64,000 nucleotides of DNA from Dactylosporangium sp040605635 (GTDB taxonomy: Bacteria; Actinomycetota; Actinomycetes; Mycobacteriales; Micromonosporaceae). Positions 17,105-23,716 of this stretch are shown in pieces. The translations under genes and the position numbers were made by a program. Position 1 is the first letter of the stretch, and every line of letters starts with the position of its first letter. Below the pieces are notes generated by a model, which saw nothing but the letters and a program-made list of their open reading frames with translations, was not told where the DNA came from and ran no database searches. The stretch covers positions 1 to 64,000 of the forward strand of contig NZ_JBEXDG010000018.1 in assembly GCF_040605635.1 (NCBI RefSeq). Direction: 5' to 3'.

Positions 17105-17110
17105 TAGCGG

Positions 17111-17791
17111 CTACTCCAGGCCGAGGAGGCGGGGGAGGGAGCCGATCGATCCGATGACCTCGTCCGCGCCTGAGGCCTGCAGGGCCTGGCGGTCGCCGGC
17201 GCCGGTGAGGACGCCCACGAGCAGGCCGGCGCCGGCGCGGCGGCCGGCGATCAGGTCCAGCGGGGTGTCGCCGACGACGACCATGCGGCGGACGTCCTCG
17301 ACGCCCAGCTTCAGGGCGGCGACCAGCATGAAGTCGGGGAAGGGGCGGCCGCGGCCGGCGTCGGCGGGGGAGAGGACCAGGTCGACCTGGCCCCACCAGC
17401 CGAGGGCGTCCATGATGGCTTCCTGGGTGGCGCGGGCGAAGCCCGTGGTCAGGGCGACCTTGATCCCCGCGGTGCGCAGGGTCTTGATGGCCTCGAGCGC
17501 ACCGGGGATGGGCAGGACCGCGCCCTCGTCGACGAGCAGGCCGTAGGCCTCCTCGAAGGTCTCGTTGGCGGCCTGGGCCCGCTGCTCGTCGCCGTCGAGC
17601 AGCAGGCGGAAGACCTCGATGCGGCTCTGGCCCATCGTCTTGCGCACGACGGCGAGCATGCGGTCGTGCTGCGGGGTGCCGGGCGCGATGCCCTCGCCCG
17701 CGAAGGCGACCGTGAAGGCCTGCTCGACCAGGCCGTCGTCCCGCACCGTCGTCCCCGCCATGTCGATGCAGGCGAGCTGCCACGCTGTCAT
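17111..17791 (-). CDS. HAD-family phosphatase, phosphonatase-like
   Basis: A 226-residue HAD hydrolase. Motif I is IDMAGTTV with nucleophile D10. The Ala two residues on, in place of the usual acid Asp, is typical of phosphonoacetaldehyde hydrolase-like enzymes. RGRPFPDFM fits the phosphonatase loop and VVGDTPLDLIAGRRAGA is motif IV. ATG at 17791 is preferred over the one 24 bases upstream because the family begins there. It lies 51 bases after the PLD-like gene on the same strand and may share its transcript. Substrate unknown; no phosphonate genes are nearby. Confidence 0.85.
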   Translation of the reverse strand: MTAWQLACIDMAGTTVRDDGLVEQAFTVAFAGEGIAPGTPQHDRMLAVVRKTMGQSRIEVFRLLLDGDEQRAQAANETFEEAYGLLVDEGAVLPIPGALEAIKTLRTAGIKVALTTGFARATQEAIMDALGWWGQVDLVLSPADAGRGRPFPDFMLVAALKLGVEDVRRMVVVGDTPLDLIAGRRAGAGLLVGVLTGAGDRQALQASGADEVIGSIGSLPRLLGLE

Positions 17792-17842
17792 CGCCCAATA
17801 TGAACACGCCGACAAGACGGCTTGGTGAACGGCGCAAAACGT

Positions 17843-19354
17843 TCAGAAGGTACCCTCCCGGCGCAGCCGCCGTGGCCTGCCATCCGGGTCGTGGATGGTG
17901 TTGTACACCACACGTGCCCAGGTCACGGTACCCCCGCGTACCCGGGGCGGGCGGTACGGCAGGAGGCGGCCGGCGGGGCGGGGGCCGATCTTGCCGCTGT
18001 CGTGCCAGGCCTGCAGCGCCTTGGCGGAGGCGTCGAAGATCTCCTCGATCGGGCCCTCCGGAAGCTCGTCGAGCTCGAGGTGTTCCCGGCAGAGCCGCTC
18101 GCGGAGCTCCCTGGCGTAGCCGCCGGCAGGGTCGAGGACGGCGCAGGTGAGCTCGGAGTCATGCGTCCAGGAGCGCAGCGACACGTTGTCGGAGCCGGTG
18201 GTGACCCACGTGTCGTCGACGACGCAGACCTTGGCGTGCACGTAGATGGGCGTGCCGTTGGCGTTCTCGGGGCTGAAGACGTGCAGCCGGTCGCCGCCCG
18301 CCTCGCGGAGCATGGTGAGGGCGCGCTCACGGCCGTACAGCTGCGGCACGCTCCCGAACTTGTCGGGGCGGTCCGGATGCCGGGGCACGACGGCCACGAG
18401 GTGCAGGTCAGGGTGCTCGCGCAGCGCGTCGGCGAAGCAGCTGGCGACCTTCGGCGACCAGAGGTACTGATCCTCCAGGTAGATCAGCCGCTGCGCGCGC
18501 CGGACCGCCTTGCCGTAGCCGCGGGCGACGCTGAACTCGCCCTCGGGCGCGAAGGGGTAACCGCCGCGCCGGTACGGGTACGTCCGCAGCAGCTGCACAC
18601 TGAGATCGCCGGCCGGCAGCGGGTCGGGCAGCTGCGGCGGCAGCCGGTCGGGGTCCAGGTTCTCGTCCTCGACCTTGCCCTGGAACCAGTGCAGCGGGTT
18701 GCGCGACAGCGCCGACGGGTCCTCCCACCGCTCCCGGAACGTGGCCTCGACCTGGCCGACCACCGGGCCGCGCAGCTCCAGCTGCACGTCGTGCCAGGGT
18801 GGCCGCTTGCCGTACTTCGGGGTGATCGGCACCGGCTGCGGGTCGCCCTCATGCGTCGTCGTGTCGCGGCGGCCGTGGCAGAGGTCGATGCCGCCGACGT
18901 ACGCCCGGTCCAGCTCCGGGCGGCCGGGGTGGCGCAGCACGACGAGCTTCTGGTGGTGCGAGCCGCCGACGCGGACCCGCATGTCGCGCAGGCACTCGCC
19001 GCCCGCGGCCTCGATCTTGCGGGCGAAGCGCCGGTTCTCCGTGGCGCTGAACTGCAGCGCGTTCCAGTGCGAGCGCCAGAGGAGGCCCTTGACGCGGACG
19101 CCGCGGCGGGCCGCGTCGCACAGCACGTCCCCTATGGTCGGGCCGTTCCTGGTGACCCGCTGGCTCGCGTCGCCGCGCCAGTCGGTGAACAGCAGCAGGT
19201 CGCCGCGCTCCATGCGCTCGATCGCGGCGTAGAGCTCGGCGAAGTACGCCTTGCCGTCGATCAGCGGTCGCACGGCGTTGCCGTCGGTCCACGCCGAGAT
19301 CCTGGTGTGCGGGTTGCCCCGCTCCTCGTCCGTGAGGAACCAGTCCTGTTTCAT
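17843..19354 (-). CDS. Phospholipase D-like protein
   Basis: A 503-residue protein with two PLD halves. The first HKD motif is HHQKLVVLRH (residues 133-142): His and Lys are kept, but the Asp position is Arg. It is followed by AYVGGIDLCH, a usual PLD landmark. The second motif is HAKVCVVDDTWVTTGSDN (about 380-400), complete. EDQYLWSP precedes the second half. Hydrolysis or transfer of phosphatidyl groups is the family role. Its ATG overlaps the stop of the PAP2 gene (ATGA at 19351-19354), indicating translational coupling. No signal peptide is evident. Confidence 0.85.
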   Translation of the reverse strand: MKQDWFLTDEERGNPHTRISAWTDGNAVRPLIDGKAYFAELYAAIERMERGDLLLFTDWRGDASQRVTRNGPTIGDVLCDAARRGVRVKGLLWRSHWNALQFSATENRRFARKIEAAGGECLRDMRVRVGGSHHQKLVVLRHPGRPELDRAYVGGIDLCHGRRDTTTHEGDPQPVPITPKYGKRPPWHDVQLELRGPVVGQVEATFRERWEDPSALSRNPLHWFQGKVEDENLDPDRLPPQLPDPLPAGDLSVQLLRTYPYRRGGYPFAPEGEFSVARGYGKAVRRAQRLIYLEDQYLWSPKVASCFADALREHPDLHLVAVVPRHPDRPDKFGSVPQLYGRERALTMLREAGGDRLHVFSPENANGTPIYVHAKVCVVDDTWVTTGSDNVSLRSWTHDSELTCAVLDPAGGYARELRERLCREHLELDELPEGPIEEIFDASAKALQAWHDSGKIGPRPAGRLLPYRPPRVRGGTVTWARVVYNTIHDPDGRPRRLRREGTF

Positions 19355-20808
19355 CGCGCCGCACCCGCCGGGGAGGAGAGGTCGCCGGCCGGCTCCGGCG
19401 CGTCCTCGGCGCTCGGCCGTTCGGCCAGGTCACAGTTGGGTTTGACGAGCCGGTGCACGGCGAGGAGCCAGAGCGCCGAGAGCAGCATGCTCCCCACGAT
19501 GTCGGTCGGGTGGTGCATCCCGCGGTACATGCGGGACACCGCGACCCACAGCGGCATCGCCACGGCCAGGGCCAGGAACGCCCACCGCCACCAGGCCCGG
19601 GTCCTCGGCATGACGAGCACCGCGGCGGTGGCCCAGATGAGGATCGTGGCGGCGACGTGGCCGGACGGGAAGCTCGACGTCGGCATCGGCCCGTCCATGT
19701 TCTCCACGTCGGGGCGGGCCCGGTCGACGATCGCGGCGCTGGCCAGGAAGAGCGTCAGCTCGCCGAACATCACCGTCACCAGGAAGATCACCGGGCGCCA
19801 GCGGCGGATGGCCGCGAGGGACAGCGCGCCGACGGCCAGGCCGATCGCGAGGATCGCGTGGGTGTTGCCGACCTCGCTGCCGACGATGCTCACATGGCCC
19901 AGCACGTCGCTGCGGTTCGCGGCGAACCAGTGCGGGATGGTCGAGTCCCACAGCACGTTGCCGTTGCCGTCGCGGTACCGCGCCAGCGGCAGCCCGGCCG
20001 CGACCAGCGCGCCGAACGTGAGGACCCAGGCGACGGCTCCGAGCGCGACGGCGCGGGCGGTGCCGGGCCGGTGCTCGTGCGGCTCGGTGGGGCGCAGGTC
20101 GTCGGCCGCCTCGGGCTCCAGGCCCTCTTCGAGCGGCTCGGTGACGCGCCGGCCCTCGTGGTACCGCAGCAGCTCGAACGCGGTCGCGCACAGCCCGAGC
20201 CACGCGATGCCGAGCGACCAGCCGCCGATCACGTCGGACAGGAAGTGCACGCCCAGCGCCAGCCGGCTGAAGCCGACCAGCGCGACGATCGCGGCGACGC
20301 CGATCACCGCCACCCTGCGCCAGCGGGGGCGCAGCGCCGGCAGGAACACCAGCAGCAGCGCCGTGTAGCAGATCAGCGAGTTGAGCGAGTGGCCGCTCGG
20401 GAAGCTGTTGCCGCCGCCGTGCGCCACGGGCTGCTCGACGACGGGACGCAGCCGGCCGACGGCCAGCTTGAGCGTCGGGTCGAGGATGAGGCCGCCGACG
20501 GTGGTCGCCACGAGGAAGCCGGCCAGCTTGTACTGCTTCCGGACGACGACGAGGGTGGTGCCGATCAGGACGAGCCACGCCATGACGCCGAAGCTGCCGA
20601 GCCGGCTGATGCCGCCCATCAGCATCACCAGGAAGTCGTTCGGCGCGACGGCGGCGTTGAGCGACTCGGCGACGCCACGGTCCACCGACTCCAGCGGCAG
20701 CCAGCGCACCCGCACCGCAATGATCAACAGACTGAACAACAGCGCGGCCCCGCCGAAGCCGGCCATGCGCCAAAGCGCGGATCTCTGGGTCCTCACGTTT
20801 GCCAGCAT
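19351..20808 (-). CDS. Double-domain PAP2 phosphatase membrane protein
   Basis: A 485-residue membrane protein carrying two PAP2 (lipid phosphate phosphatase) domains in tandem. The first has KLAVGRLRP, SFPSGHSLNS and SRLALGVHFLSD; the second has ARPDVENMDG, SFPSGHVAAT and SRMYRGMHHPTD. Each set supplies the KxxxxxxRP (second set partial), PSGH and SRxxxxxHxxxD motifs. About 12 membrane segments are visible. A hydrophilic loop of about 30 residues (EPLEEGLEPEAADDL) joins the halves. ATG at 20808 lies 24 bases from the divergent DUF1206 start. It is coupled to the PLD-like gene and faces a diacylglycerol kinase operon. Confidence 0.85.
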   Translation of the reverse strand: MLANVRTQRSALWRMAGFGGAALLFSLLIIAVRVRWLPLESVDRGVAESLNAAVAPNDFLVMLMGGISRLGSFGVMAWLVLIGTTLVVVRKQYKLAGFLVATTVGGLILDPTLKLAVGRLRPVVEQPVAHGGGNSFPSGHSLNSLICYTALLLVFLPALRPRWRRVAVIGVAAIVALVGFSRLALGVHFLSDVIGGWSLGIAWLGLCATAFELLRYHEGRRVTEPLEEGLEPEAADDLRPTEPHEHRPGTARAVALGAVAWVLTFGALVAAGLPLARYRDGNGNVLWDSTIPHWFAANRSDVLGHVSIVGSEVGNTHAILAIGLAVGALSLAAIRRWRPVIFLVTVMFGELTLFLASAAIVDRARPDVENMDGPMPTSSFPSGHVAATILIWATAAVLVMPRTRAWWRWAFLALAVAMPLWVAVSRMYRGMHHPTDIVGSMLLSALWLLAVHRLVKPNCDLAERPSAEDAPEPAGDLSSPAGAAR

Positions 20809-20832
20809 GCCCAGTCGGGGGAGAACGAGAAC

Positions 20833-21648
20833 ATGACCCCCGCCGATACAGCACGCCGCGCCACGCAGAGCGACCTGTTCAAGAATCTGACCAAGGTCGG
20901 GTTCATCGGGTACGGCCTGCTGCACCTCGCGCTCGCCTGGGTGGCGGCGCAGATCGCCTTCGGCGAGGGAGGTCAGGAGGGCGACCAGTCCGGTGCCTTC
21001 CAGAAGCTCGCGGAGCAGCCGTTCGGCAAGCTGCTGCTCTGGTTCGTGCTGATCTGCCTGGTCGCGCTCGCCCTGTGGCAGGTCGCCCTGGCGATCTGGG
21101 GCCACCGCGACGTGCGGGGCAAGGAGCGGATCTGGGAGCGGGTCGCGTCGGGCGCCCGCGTCGTGATCTACGGCGCCCTCGCCCTGACCGCCGGCAAGGT
21201 CATCATGGGCGCGCCGTCCTCCAGCGCCGACCAGCAGCAGCAGGCCACCGCCGGGATCATGGCCAAGCCGGCCGGTGCCTGGCTCGTCGGGCTGATCGGG
21301 CTCGGCGTCCTCGGGTTCGGTGTCGGGATGCTCTGGTACGGGTGGAAGCGCAAGTTCGCGCGGAAACTGAACTTCGGCACGGCGGCCCCGAAGACCCGCA
21401 AGACCGCGACCAGGGCGGGACAGACCGGCTACATGGCCAAGGGCGTCGCGTTCGGGATCGTCGGCGTCCTGCTGCTGCAGGCGGCGGTCACCAACGACCC
21501 CGGCAAGTCCCGCGGTCTCGACGCGGCCCTGCACGCGCTCGTCGCCCAGCCGTTCGGCAAGTTCCTCCTGCTCGCCGTCGCCCTCGGCGTCGCGGCGTTC
21601 GGCGTGTACTGCTTCTTCCAGGCCCGCTTCCGCAAGGTCGGTACGTGA
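20833..21648 (+). CDS. DUF1206 family membrane protein
   Basis: A 271-residue protein with six membrane segments arranged as three two-helix repeats, as in DUF1206. Each repeat starts near a Gly-Tyr/Lys pattern (KVGFIGYGLLHLALAW; SGARVVIYGALALTAGK; RAGQTGYMAKGVAFGIVG). GGGGGAG nine bases upstream is a good ribosome binding site. The diacylglycerol kinase gene follows after 29 bases. Function unknown. Confidence 0.8.
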   Translation: MTPADTARRATQSDLFKNLTKVGFIGYGLLHLALAWVAAQIAFGEGGQEGDQSGAFQKLAEQPFGKLLLWFVLICLVALALWQVALAIWGHRDVRGKERIWERVASGARVVIYGALALTAGKVIMGAPSSSADQQQQATAGIMAKPAGAWLVGLIGLGVLGFGVGMLWYGWKRKFARKLNFGTAAPKTRKTATRAGQTGYMAKGVAFGIVGVLLLQAAVTNDPGKSRGLDAALHALVAQPFGKFLLLAVALGVAAFGVYCFFQARFRKVGT

Positions 21649-21677
21649 GCGGTCCGCAGCGCAGCGGAGGCGACGGT

Positions 21678-22628
21678 ATGAGCGACACCCGGACCGCGGC
21701 GGTCATCGTCAACCCGTCCAAGGTCATCGACCTGGACGAGCGCCGCAAGGAGATCCGCGGCCTGTTCGCCGAGGCGGGCCGGCCCGAGCCGCTCTGGCTC
21801 ACCACCACCCCGGAGGACCCCGGCTGCGGCATGGCGGTGCAGGCGGTCGAGGCGGGCGTCGACGTGGCGCTGGTCTGCGGCGGTGACGGCACCGTCATGG
21901 CGGTCGCCTCCGTCCTCGCCGGCACCGACGTCGCCCTGGCCCTCGTCCCGTCCGGCACGGGCAACCTGCTCGCCACCAACTTCGGCGTCACCCGCGACGT
22001 GCGGGCCGCGGTCGAGGTGGCGCTGCACGGCGACCGCCGCCGCATCGACGTCGGCGTCGTGGACGGCGCCGACACCAGCACCGGGCACGCCGGCACGTTC
22101 ACGGTCATGGCCGGGATGGGCTTCGACGCGGAGATGCTCGAAGCCACCCCCGACACGGCGAAGCGGCGGTTCGGCTGGCTCGCCTACGTCGCGGCGGGAG
22201 TGAAGAAGCTGCACCGCAAACGGGTCCTGATGCGGATCCGGCTGGACGGCGGCCGCTGGATCCGCCGCCGGGCCCGCAGCGTGCTCGTCGCCAACGTGGG
22301 CCGCCTCCAGGGCGGGATCCCGCTGTTCCCGGACGCCCGGCCGGACGACGGCTGGCTGGACGTGGCGGTCCTGACCCCCAGGGACATCACCGACTGGGTG
22401 CGCCTCGGCTGGGGCGTCGTCATGCGCCGCGGTGGCACCCCGCGGCTGGAGACCTTCCGGGCGAGGAAGGTCGAGGTCCGGACCGACCGCGAGCAGGCCC
22501 GTGAGCTCGACGGCGACGTCGTCGCACCCTCCCGGACGCTCGTCGCCCGGATCTCACCCGCCGCGCTCCTGCTCTGCGTGCCCAGGAGTGCGCAGACGGC
22601 GGAGGCTACTCCTCCTCGCGACGCTTGA
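21678..22628 (+). CDS. Diacylglycerol/lipid kinase family protein
   Basis: A 316-residue DAGK_cat/YegS-like kinase with the nucleotide-binding GGDGT motif at 68-72 (CGGDGTVMAVASVL), PSGTGNLLATNFG, and the C-terminal half typical of the family (AGMGFDAEMLE; DGWLDVAVL; ELDGDVV). It should phosphorylate diacylglycerol or a related lipid. ATG at 21678 follows CGGAGG by seven bases. It is likely cotranscribed with the DUF1206 gene. It lies beside PAP2 and PLD genes, which use overlapping lipid intermediates. It overlaps the convergent small membrane gene by 23 bases. Confidence 0.88.
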   Translation: MSDTRTAAVIVNPSKVIDLDERRKEIRGLFAEAGRPEPLWLTTTPEDPGCGMAVQAVEAGVDVALVCGGDGTVMAVASVLAGTDVALALVPSGTGNLLATNFGVTRDVRAAVEVALHGDRRRIDVGVVDGADTSTGHAGTFTVMAGMGFDAEMLEATPDTAKRRFGWLAYVAAGVKKLHRKRVLMRIRLDGGRWIRRRARSVLVANVGRLQGGIPLFPDARPDDGWLDVAVLTPRDITDWVRLGWGVVMRRGGTPRLETFRARKVEVRTDREQARELDGDVVAPSRTLVARISPAALLLCVPRSAQTAEATPPRDA

Positions 22629-22962
22629 GGTCCTCCTCCCAGCTGCGCAGGAGCTCGGCGTCCCGGCGCGACTGGTTGGTGTCGAGGTTGCGCAGGAAGT
22701 CCGGGTCGTCGTCGGGCGCGACCGGCTTCGCCGGCCTGCGCCGCGCGCCGCCCTGTGCGGCGAGCCCGGCGTGCTGCTCGGTCGCGAGCGGACGGCCCGC
22801 GAAGAACCAGGCGATCACGCCGACGACGGGGAGCACCAGGATGACGAAACACCAGACGACCTTCGGCAGCCCCCGGACGTCGTCGCGGTCCGTGGACAGG
22901 CAGTCGATCAACGCGACCAGCGTCGCGACCACCACGATGAGAAAGGGCAGTGCACGTCCCAT
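22606..22962 (-). CDS. PLDc_N-domain small membrane protein
   Basis: A 118-residue protein with two membrane helices (residues 5-22 and 34-54) and the KVVWCFVILVLPVVGVIAWF pattern of the cardiolipin-synthase N-terminal (PLDc_N) domain. A charged tail follows with DPDFLRNLD. No catalytic PLD domain is present. This short form is common in actinomycetes. It may assist the neighbouring lipid enzymes, but nothing shows that directly. Confidence 0.8.
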   Translation of the reverse strand: MGRALPFLIVVVATLVALIDCLSTDRDDVRGLPKVVWCFVILVLPVVGVIAWFFAGRPLATEQHAGLAAQGGARRRPAKPVAPDDDPDFLRNLDTNQSRRDAELLRSWEEDLKRREEE

Positions 22963-22989
22963 GGCGCCATCATGACGCAGTGGAGCGCC

Positions 22990-23304
22990 CTATGACACCA
23001 GCAAGAGGGTGCCCGTCACGCTGTACAGGAGGATGAGCGTGACGACGAGGGGCAGCGTGCGGCGTACCGGGCGGGTGAGCCCCACGATTCTCATCCTGAT
23101 CAGGTGAATCGCGGCGGCCCACGTGAGCCCGACGGCGGCCACCGCGACGAGCGCGACCGGGCGGGGTGCCTCGACCGCGGCGAGCCGCGCCAGGAGCAGC
23201 GCCACGGCGGTGAACGACACGCTGGTGCGCCGCCACGAGAGCATGGTCCGCTCCAGTTGCGCACCGGGGGGACCGTCCTCGGACGGGCGGACCGGGGAGG
23301 TCAC
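22990..23304 (-). CDS. DUF202 family membrane protein
   Basis: A 104-residue protein with three membrane helices. LERTMLSWRRTSVSF is the DUF202 signature. Its ATG overlaps the stop of the upstream DUF202 gene by four bases (ATGA), so the two are translated together. Function unknown. Confidence 0.8.
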   Translation of the reverse strand: MTSPVRPSEDGPPGAQLERTMLSWRRTSVSFTAVALLLARLAAVEAPRPVALVAVAAVGLTWAAAIHLIRMRIVGLTRPVRRTLPLVVTLILLYSVTGTLLLVS

Positions 23305-23675
23305 AGGAACGTCGCCACCAGCAGGGCGACCGCGCCCACCGCGACGATCAGGGCCAGGATCGCGGGGAATCGCGACGGCGGCAGCGCCTCACCCAGCCGC
23401 ATCGCCCGCTCGCTGCGGGCCCAGTGGTCGACCGCGCGGACCGCGACCAGCCCGCCGAGCGCGAAGAGCGACACCGCGATCACGATCCGCAGCCGGTGCC
23501 CGGGCAGGAACTGCGCGATCGCCAGCCCGCCGCCGACCAGGGCGAGGGCGGTGCGCAGCCAGGCGAGGAACGTGCGCTCGTTCGCGAGCGAGAAGCGGTA
23601 GTCGGGGGTCGTGCCGACCGAGTGCACCTCGGCGGGGTCGAACCAGCGCCGGACGACGGCCCACATCGACACCAT
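23301..23675 (-). CDS. DUF202 (YidH-type) membrane protein
   Basis: A 124-residue protein with FSLANERTFLAWLRTALALVG, the classic YidH/DUF202 motif, and three membrane helices. The start at 23675 is set by AAAGGAG seven bases upstream. With the following DUF202 gene it forms a two-gene operon of unlike paralogues. The FtsX-type permease gene starts divergently 41 bases away. Confidence 0.82.
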   Translation of the reverse strand: MVSMWAVVRRWFDPAEVHSVGTTPDYRFSLANERTFLAWLRTALALVGGGLAIAQFLPGHRLRIVIAVSLFALGGLVAVRAVDHWARSERAMRLGEALPPSRFPAILALIVAVGAVALLVATFL

Positions 23676-23702
23676 TCTCAGACTCCTTTCAGAGGCACTG
23701 GG

Positions 23703-23716
23703 TACAGTCGCGCGCG
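23703..23716 (+). promoter_or_regulatory. Candidate -10 of the FtsX-type permease gene
   Basis: TACAGT (23703-23708) stands eight bases before the ATG, with no Shine-Dalgarno. This matches the leaderless pattern seen at other genes in the window. Confidence 0.35.

Larger units (their letters stand above)
16274..17110. other. 837-base gene-free region holding repeat copy C
   Basis: No convincing gene lies between the ThDP enzyme and the convergent HAD gene. From about 16440 to 16720 the plus strand is markedly G/T-rich. Palindromic copy C is at 16720-16769, with homology to copy D continuing to about 16885. Two 29-base direct repeats with internal hairpins are at 17037-17104. Short open frames here lack family similarity that I can see. 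Confidence 0.6.
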
